Shown here piece by piece: positions 57,848 through 64,000 of a stretch of 64,000 bases of DNA; the first letter of the stretch is position 1, and each line of letters starts with the position of its first letter. Origin of the DNA: Gnetum montanum (taxonomy: Eukaryota; Streptophyta; Gnetopsida; Gnetales; Gnetaceae). Location of the stretch: positions 117,494-181,493 of the forward strand of contig MNCI01028444.1 of assembly GCA_015680685.1 (NCBI GenBank), in the 5' to 3' direction. The position numbers and the translations under genes were made by a program. The notes beneath the pieces are model-generated. The model saw only the letters and a list, made by a program, of their open reading frames with translations, was not told the origin of the DNA and searched no databases.

Positions 57848-58757
57848 TGATGAGTCAGACCATGTGTTACGTCAACGAGGCCTCATTAATGTGGTCTTGT
57901 CAATGCAACCTCGTTGATGTAGTCACGTTGATGTATGATTTGATGCATTGAAAAAACCTTGTCAATGCAGTGTTCATTTTTGCCTATAAATATGTGTTTA
58001 CCTACCATGTTTATAGCATCTTTTTTCATAGTTTTAGTAAAGCTCTAGTAGTTTTTTCACTTGAAAGTTAGAATATTTTTCTAAGTGCCCGTAGTAGGAG
58101 TTAAAGAGTGTATAGATCTTTATTTGAGCACTGTTGTACTTGAGTAGGGCAATATGTGTGACAATAAAGATGAGCTTTCTAATAAACCTTATAGCACTTT
58201 GAAATAGATTAATTATTTCCTTTATGCATTTAGTATTCTATGCAATTTTCTTTAAAGATTTAAGTAATTAAATAATTAACTATGAAATAAATTAAGCTAC
58301 ATTAATTTGCGATAAGTTAAGCACATAAGTATGACCACTTCAAGCATACATTTGGTGCTTGGTGATCCTAGTAACACTTAACATTTGGTAACCCAGTAAT
58401 GTTAAATGTGTTCAAGATGTGTACAACAAGTGGAAACGGATGCTTATGCTAGGATTAGTTAAACATGAGCTAGTTAAATTAAATTAGCAATTAAATATCT
58501 TTAATCCTCCATTATTTATTCTTATGCAACTTAGAACATAAAACATAAAAATGACAAAAATAATATGCCTCAGTTGCACCTAACCATACCTTTGCGTTTA
58601 ACAATTATAATTGGGAAGACAATGATTGCAATGGTTAGTTTCACTTCCTAGAGACTAGTGTCCTTAGAAGGATATAAGTCCATGAAATTTGACTAGATCA
58701 CATGTGAACGATTAGTGATTTGTATGGTTGAGCATAGGGTCTACTCACCACTCATCA
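57848..58757 (+). repeat. E5 5' LTR
   Basis: 910 bp, TGATGAGTCAGACC to CTCATCA. U3 has repeated GTCAACGAGG / TCGTTGATGTAGTC / GTTGATGTATG words before CCTATAAATATG near 57985. The AATAAAGATGAGC signal lies near 58163. Confidence 0.92.
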
Positions 58758-58758
58758 T

Positions 58759-58776
58759 TGGTGTCATTGCTAGGGA
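58759..58776 (+). other. E5 primer-binding site, tRNA-Asp type
   Basis: TGGTGTCATTGCTAGGGA, a decayed version of the site in E4. Confidence 0.6.
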
Positions 58777-58917
58777 CTTGTACTTTGATATGTGTGCTAT
58801 CGAGGACTTAGTGAAAATTATTTAAGATCATTGAAATGAATCCTAAAGTTGCAATTATTCAAAAGATAAAAATAATAATTATAATCAATGCACATTGAGT
58901 TTTTCTTTGAATCCAAA

Positions 58918-60400
58918 ATGTCTTGCTCTCACATGCATGAAGAATCAAAACCCCAAGTGCCCCAAGAATTCAAGGTGGTATACACTCATCTAGATGATTT
59001 TGTACATGATTTCACCTTCATCCTACATAAAGATGAATAATTGTGGTGGGGAGATATGAAGGGCAACATTGTGTTGCCTCCTAATAGATTTGTTCTTGGG
59101 ATGCTACTCCAAACTCTTAAAAGGTTGGGCATCCAAGATCTCCATGATAAATACATTGTGTAGAACCATGACCATCGAGACTACCATTCCACAGAAACAT
59201 AATACTAATGAGATTAGAACGAGGAGAAGTGCCATGAAGCTATGGAGGAGAAATGGTTTACTAATCCCTTATTCTTGTTGAATCAAAATGACAAGGATCC
59301 TTCCTTTGGGGGTTCTTGACATGAAGATTCTCCATCTCTTGACTCTAGTGAAGGGGGATTGAACTGATACTTATAGTCCACTATTAATAATCTAGGTTCA
59401 AACAAAAGTCAGAGTTGAGGCAAGGGCTCGAGCAAACATCATGATGATGATAAACCTGATAATCATGGTTATGACAAGTGAAGAGGAGGTGGTAGACACC
59501 ATGGTGGTGGCAGTCCTCCATCCTCTTCACTCTCTTCATTTGCATCTTCTTCTTCCACCTTTGAATCTAATCGAAAGAGCAAGGGACAAAATCATGATGG
59601 AGGTGAATAGTGGGACAATGATTGTAGAACTCACCATGAACAAAGGGGTAGTAGAGGAAATCATAGGCATAATCAAAATCATGATGATGATGAAGCTTTG
59701 CTTGCAACTCAAAGCATGTTGAACAATCTAGAGGCAATCAGAATTCCCACTAGGCATGTGAAGATTGCAGAATCAAGAGGTTAGATATGAACAATATCCC
59801 CAAATTTGAGGAGAAATATAACTTAGATCCACAAAAACCATCTTCAAGCCTTTCATGATGCCTGTGCCTTGTAGGACATAGAGAGTGATTGGTAAAAACT
59901 TAAGTTGTTTCCTAGGCTACTCATAAAATAAGTAAAATGTTGGTACCACTCCTTGGAGTCAGAATTAATTCGTAGATGGAGTATGATGCTTGAGCTATTT
60001 AATAAAAAATATCAGACCTACTCCAAAGTGTCCAATTTGAGAAAGTAAATCCAAGGATAGTGAAAAGGAGCATATGCACCATTGGATGTAGCCATGGGTA
60101 GGTATTACTCTCTCTTGCATAGATGTCTTGGTGATGGTTATTCTCAACGGGAGAAATTTTTCCATATCATAGATGGGCTTCAATTAGAAACAAGGAGAAC
60201 CCTTATGATCTATGCCCAAGGGAGACTATCAAAACTAAGGATCTATCAAATCCAAAGGCTGATTGAGCAAGCTGAAAAAGAAGAAGGTCAATTGAGAAAA
60301 TGAAAAAGTGCTACGAAGTATAACCAGGATCCTTCCATTAACAAGGGAGATCTAATTTTGTGATAGTAAAGAGGAGGTATCACTTGTACAAGTAGTACCA
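58918..60400 (+). pseudogene. E5 gag
   Basis: Starts MSCSHMHEESKPQVPQ at 58918. The core is open at 60082-60303: MDVAMGRYYSLLHRCLGDGY, HIIDGLQLETRRTLMIYAQG, then an E/K/Q-rich helix. A repetitive basic/acidic segment with DDD/H repeats precedes it. Stops at 59038 (TAA) and 59872 (TAG) coincide with E2 stops. Confidence 0.75.
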
Positions 60401-61005
60401 TCAATGGTAGCATCCACAATTAGGTGGGATGTCACCACCAAGGTAGTAGTACCCTTACAAATAAGTTGATCCATATGGATACTATTTTTAGCAATCCATG
60501 TCTCTGCATGACTTTTCTAGTCACACTTCCTTCCAACATCATTACTATCCTTGGAAGTACTATAAAACTCATTCTCTATCTCCTAGAGAGGAACCACCAT
60601 ATCCTTATAACCCTCCTCATCCTTAAGCACATGTCCCTCCATCCTCAATCTGATTACTACTTGCTCCTCTTATGTAGGGTGAGATTCCTGCACAACCACA
60701 ACAACGTAATGCTACCAGGGTTAACTTACAATCAATTCCTCAGCCTAGTGGTTCAAAAACTAGATCTTGTAAAGTTCACTTTTCTAAACTAATAGCCCTA
60801 CAAATCCCTCACCAACTTATGTGGTTGGTCATCCTATGTTTCCTTCATCCTTTGCATTCATTCCTTTTAAAAGCCCTTCAAACCAAACACCTCCCAAGAT
60901 TCGCACAGTCATGTTAACCCCCATTGTATCTGATTGGATTAAGGCTGGCTACCTTCCTAAGAAATAGACTGATCCTAGCAGTCCTCTCATCTACTTGTTA
61001 ATTGC
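60401..61005 (+). other. E5 gag tail
   Basis: P/H/S/L-rich linker between gag core and protease, decayed, no knuckle found. Confidence 0.45.
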
Positions 61006-61009
61006 TAGA

Positions 61010-61414
61010 AATGAGCCATGCAAGGCTCTTCTTGATTCAAGTTGTGGTGTTAACTTGATTTTCCATGGAATGTACCAAGCTTGGAACCTGCCTTCTCTCA
61101 AGAAGAGCAACATCCATTTAAAAATGGTAGATTAGTCTATCATTGTTCCCTTGGGATTAGTGGAGGACATTTTAACCACTATTTATGGATGGTTGTATCT
61201 TGTCGATTTCTTGGTGATCAAGGTTAAGAATTACAAAGCGTACTTCTCAATCATTATGGGAAGGGCTTGGTTGAGTGCTTTTGTTGCACAAATGAACATC
61301 ACAGATCTTTCCTTGAAGATTTCAAAGAAAAATGCATTTAGAAAGATCAAGAAGAAGAGAGTTCCATGCATCACGTATAGAGATACTAGGTGTAACTACA
61401 TGCAAAAAAATTAG
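61010..61414 (+). pseudogene. E5 protease
   Basis: The active-site triplet reads D-S-S (61034-61042), so glycine is lost. VNLIFHGMYQAWNLP follows, and the frame 61151-61414 contains DILTTIYGW, YLVDFLVIKV and FSIIMGRAWLSAFVAQMNI. TAG at 61133 is shared with E2. Confidence 0.7.
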
Positions 61415-61959
61415 TTTATCAAAACCACATCAATAAAAGCATGTAGATAGTATGCAAATGAATCTAAAATCCAAAAGTGCATGTACATAGTAGCCACAAA
61501 ATAGGAGGGCACCCAATGATTGATAGCTAATTTTGAAAGCAGCACACTTTGCATGGAACCTACTAAGATATAAACTTGTGCTTATGTTGAAGGCATGGAT
61601 GAACTAGAGCAAGTTCATCACCAACTCTTCAATGATGAACCTGATGATACCAATTAGGAATAGTTGGAAATCCCTGATAGTTTTAAATAGGAGCCCTTAG
61701 AGTTGAAAACTCTACCTATCAGCATAGAATATGCATTTCTAAAAAATGGCAAGCTAATGATAATCAATGGCAACCTTGCTCCTGAGCAAAAAAGGATGTT
61801 ATTAAAGGTGGTTAATAAATGGCCAATAGCCTTTTCTTAGTCATATCTTGAACTCACAGCGATTAATCCTCAAATATGCAAGCATCACATTTATACTGAT
61901 CTAGCCATGAAGCCAAAGAGGTAGTTGCAGCGGTAGCTAAATCTCCAAATTAATGCAGA

Positions 61960-62580
61960 TTGCCAAAGAGGAACTTGAATAACTCCTCAAGGGAGGGTTC
62001 ATTTATCCAATTGTGGATGCTAAGTGGATTAGTCCACTTGTAATTATGCTAAAGAAAGATGACAAGTGAGTCTATATTGATTTAAGGCTATTGAACATGG
62101 CAACATTCAAAGATCATTTTTCATTGTCATTTGTAGACTAGGTGTTGGACCCTATTTCTGGGCATTGCTATTATAGCTTTTTGGATGGTTATTGTGGCTA
62201 TAACCAAATTTAGATCATGCCCAAGGATTAGGCCAAAAGAACATTCACAAGTTCCTAGGAAACTTTTACATATTGTAAGATGCCCTTTGGTTTGTGCAAT
62301 GTCCCTGCAACTTTCCAATGCTTGGTATTGAGAATTTTTCAATAGTAGATTGTTGGTAGGGTGCAAGTCTTCATGGATAACGTTTCCACCTATGGTGCTA
62401 CATTTGAGCAAGCCTTAGACTACCTTGAGCAAGTGCTTAAAATGTTCATGGAGACCAATCTTTGACTCAATTGGAAAAAGAGCCATTTCATGGTTGAGGA
62501 GGGCATTGTGTTGGGGCACATAATTTCTCAAGTAGGGATTAAGGTAGTCTTAAAATGATTTAGATCATCCAAGGAATAAA
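61960..62580 (+). pseudogene. E5 reverse transcriptase
   Basis: Blocks: WISPLVIMLKKDDK near 62030, FLDGYCGYNQI near 62180, CKMPFGLCNVPATFQC near 62275 (intact, unlike E2), and the catalytic site FMDN (62370-62381) where the second aspartate is asparagine. TAG at 62229 and 62256 are shared with E2. A frame break lies near 61950. Confidence 0.78.
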
Positions 62581-62679
62581 CCACCAACTAAAAACTATTA
62601 AAGATGTTCAGTCATTCCTTGGGCACACTGGCTACTACTAGTGATTCATAGAGAATTTCTTTAAAATCATAAAATTTTT

Positions 62680-63175
62680 GGTTGAACTTACAAAGAAAGA
62701 TGCTTTATTCATATGGACTGAGGAATGTGAAAAGACATTCTAGAGCCTTAATCAGAGACTTGTAGAAACTCCAATTCTATGAGCACCTAATTGGTCTTGA
62801 CCATTTTACATTATGATGGATGCATGAAAATATGCCTTGGGAGCTCTTCTTATGCAATTGGATGATCAGAAATGTCCATATTACATCTACTGCAAAGGCC
62901 AAAGCATTGTAGATGCATAGCTCAATTACATCACAACAAGAAAAGAGCTGATGGAAGAGGTGTATGCCTTGGAGAAATTCAAGCACTATGTGCTTGGATG
63001 CAAGGTGTTTATGCACAAAGACCACAGTGCCATTCACTTCCTCATGAACAAGCCAACAGTGAGCCCCTATGTCATATGGTGGCTAGTGATCTTACAAGAG
63101 TTCAATCTTATGATGGTAGATCAAAAGGGCATCAAGAATGTGGTTGCTGATCACTTGTCTTAGTTATGATGGGAT
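62680..63175 (+). pseudogene. E5 RNase H
   Basis: FYIMMDA near 62810, YALGALLMQLDDQKCPYYIY near 62835, RKELMEEVYALEKFKHYVLG near 62940, and HKDHSAIHFLMNKP near 63015. TGA at 63167 is shared with E2. Confidence 0.75.
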
Positions 63176-63359
63176 AACAAAGAGGAGAAAAGATTTCTTT
63201 CTAATCAATTTCCTAATGAACTCTGCTTTGTCGATTCAATAAGCGAACCAGTGCCCACTAAACCAAAATGGTACGATGGCATTCTCACTTATCTTCTAAC
63301 TCAAGAAATGTCATAAGAGTTAGAACATTAGAATAAATAGTAGTTTCTTCATCAAGCCA

Positions 63360-64000
63360 AATGATTCATGGAAATCAATGAACAACTTTACCAGATGTAC
63401 GTCAATGGCTTGGTTTGTTGGTGTGTTCCTGATGTTGACCAACTACATGTTTTACAAGATGCTCATAAGGGTCATTGTGGAGGCCACTATATAGGAAGAC
63501 ACACAATTATTAAAATCTGGATGGTAGGGTACTATTGGCCAATAATCTTTAGGGATGCCCACAAATTCATTTGCACTTGTGAATGTTGGCAAAAAGATGG
63601 TGGGATGACCCCTCAAATGGAGCCACCTCAATAGTGGATCCAATCATTGGAACCATTTGACATTTGGGGCATAGACGTCATGGGTTCCATCACACCCATG
63701 TCTAATGGAAAGGCACACATAATAGTCATTGTTTACTATTGTACTAAATGGGTAGAAATAGTAATTGTTATCGACTGTACATCTTCCACTATTGCTGGAT
63801 TTACACAAAAAAATGTTGGAAATAGGTTTGGAGTGCCACATGCATTGATTTCTGACAATGGTACTCACTTTACAGGTGCTACTTTTCACAAGCTCATGTA
63901 ATGCTTGGGGGTTGAACATAAATTAACAACAACATACCACCCTCAAGCTAATAGTCAAGCAAAGGTTACCAATAAGGAGATCATAAAAATCTTAACAAGA
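63360..64000 (+). pseudogene. E5 integrase, first part
   Basis: H-H-C-C region (GHCGGHYIGRH near 63470, CECW near 63580), then the core: FDIWGIDVMGSI near 63660, LISDNGTHF near 63850, and NKEII near 63972 (the catalytic glutamate position). TAG at 63632 and TAA at 63899 are shared with E2. Cut by the window end. Confidence 0.8.

Larger units (their letters stand above)
57848..64000 (+). mobile_element. E5: gag-pol Athila-like element, right end outside window
   Basis: 5' LTR (57848-58757), PBS, gag, protease, RT, RNase H and the first half of integrase. Its pol is colinear with E2 while its LTR belongs to the E0 subfamily. Whether it carries the accessory gene downstream cannot be seen. Confidence 0.9.

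Noticed and set aside
21642-63901. TAG read as glutamine (alternative genetic code) as an explanation of the shared stops
   Set aside because: TAA and TGA stops and frame shifts occur as well, active sites are mutated, and the host exon at 36197-36999 uses no in-frame TAG; decay explains it better.
1-64000. CRISPR arrays, bacterial operons or phage features
   Set aside because: No regularly spaced direct repeats, ribosome-binding sites or compact gene order; everything points to plant nuclear DNA.

Overview
The window is plant nuclear DNA of the retrotransposon-packed, AT-rich kind found between genes in very large genomes. A conifer or other gymnosperm is my best guess, from the age and nesting of the LTR elements, the long intron and the heavily decayed coding regions; no marker gene fixes the species. 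Almost everything is transposable element. I found no rRNA, tRNA gene, CRISPR array or bacterial-type operon.

Layout, using labels E0 to E7. One Ty3/gypsy group dominates. It has Athila-like features: a primer-binding site resembling tRNA-Asp, an RT motif FMDDF, a gag knuckle of the form C-x2-C-x3-H-x4-C, LTRs of about 820-915 bp beginning TGATGA and ending TCATCA, and 5-bp target duplications. E3 (minus strand, 4148-11302 continuing at 30470-31790) is the oldest shell. Into it went E0 (plus strand, only its 3' part, 1-4147) and E2 (plus strand, 11303-30464, duplication GTTTG). E1 (plus strand, 11995-21156, duplication ACCAT) sits inside the 5' LTR of E2. From 32.4 to 42.3 kb is an island with less LTR sequence. 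It holds a decayed host coiled-coil gene (33.8-38.7 kb), a cluster of tRNA-derived SINE-like copies and a LINE 3' end. E7 (42351-43482) is a solo LTR. E4 (minus strand, 43544-50074, duplication CCTAC) is a complete short non-autonomous element. E6 (minus strand, about 51.0-57.5 kb) is an unrelated, very decayed chromovirus with an integrase chromodomain. E5 (plus strand, 57848 to the window end) is a gag-pol element of the main group that runs off the right edge.

The most interesting biology is in the main group. E0, E1, E3 and E4 carry an accessory gene between gag/pol and the 3' LTR. Its product starts MA-x-(K/R), then has a domain resembling the 'putative plant transposon protein' family and a long coiled coil. 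In E1, E3 and E4 the gene is preceded by what looks like its own expression module: a conserved TATA box and a second, internal polypurine-tract-like site. E1 and E3 add a palindrome-rich array like the LTR U3, and a possible small leader intron ending just before the ATG. E1 and E4 keep gag plus the accessory gene but have no pol. E2 keeps gag-pol but has lost almost all of the accessory gene. The parts therefore look complementary, as in a helper and non-autonomous partnership.

All protein-coding regions are broken. The stop codons look mostly like C-to-T decay at CAG, CAA and CGA codons, as expected of heavily methylated DNA. Several stops are shared at the same codon between independent copies. 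Coordinates of TG...CA LTR ends and target duplications are exact readings; gene-fragment ends inside decayed elements are approximate.
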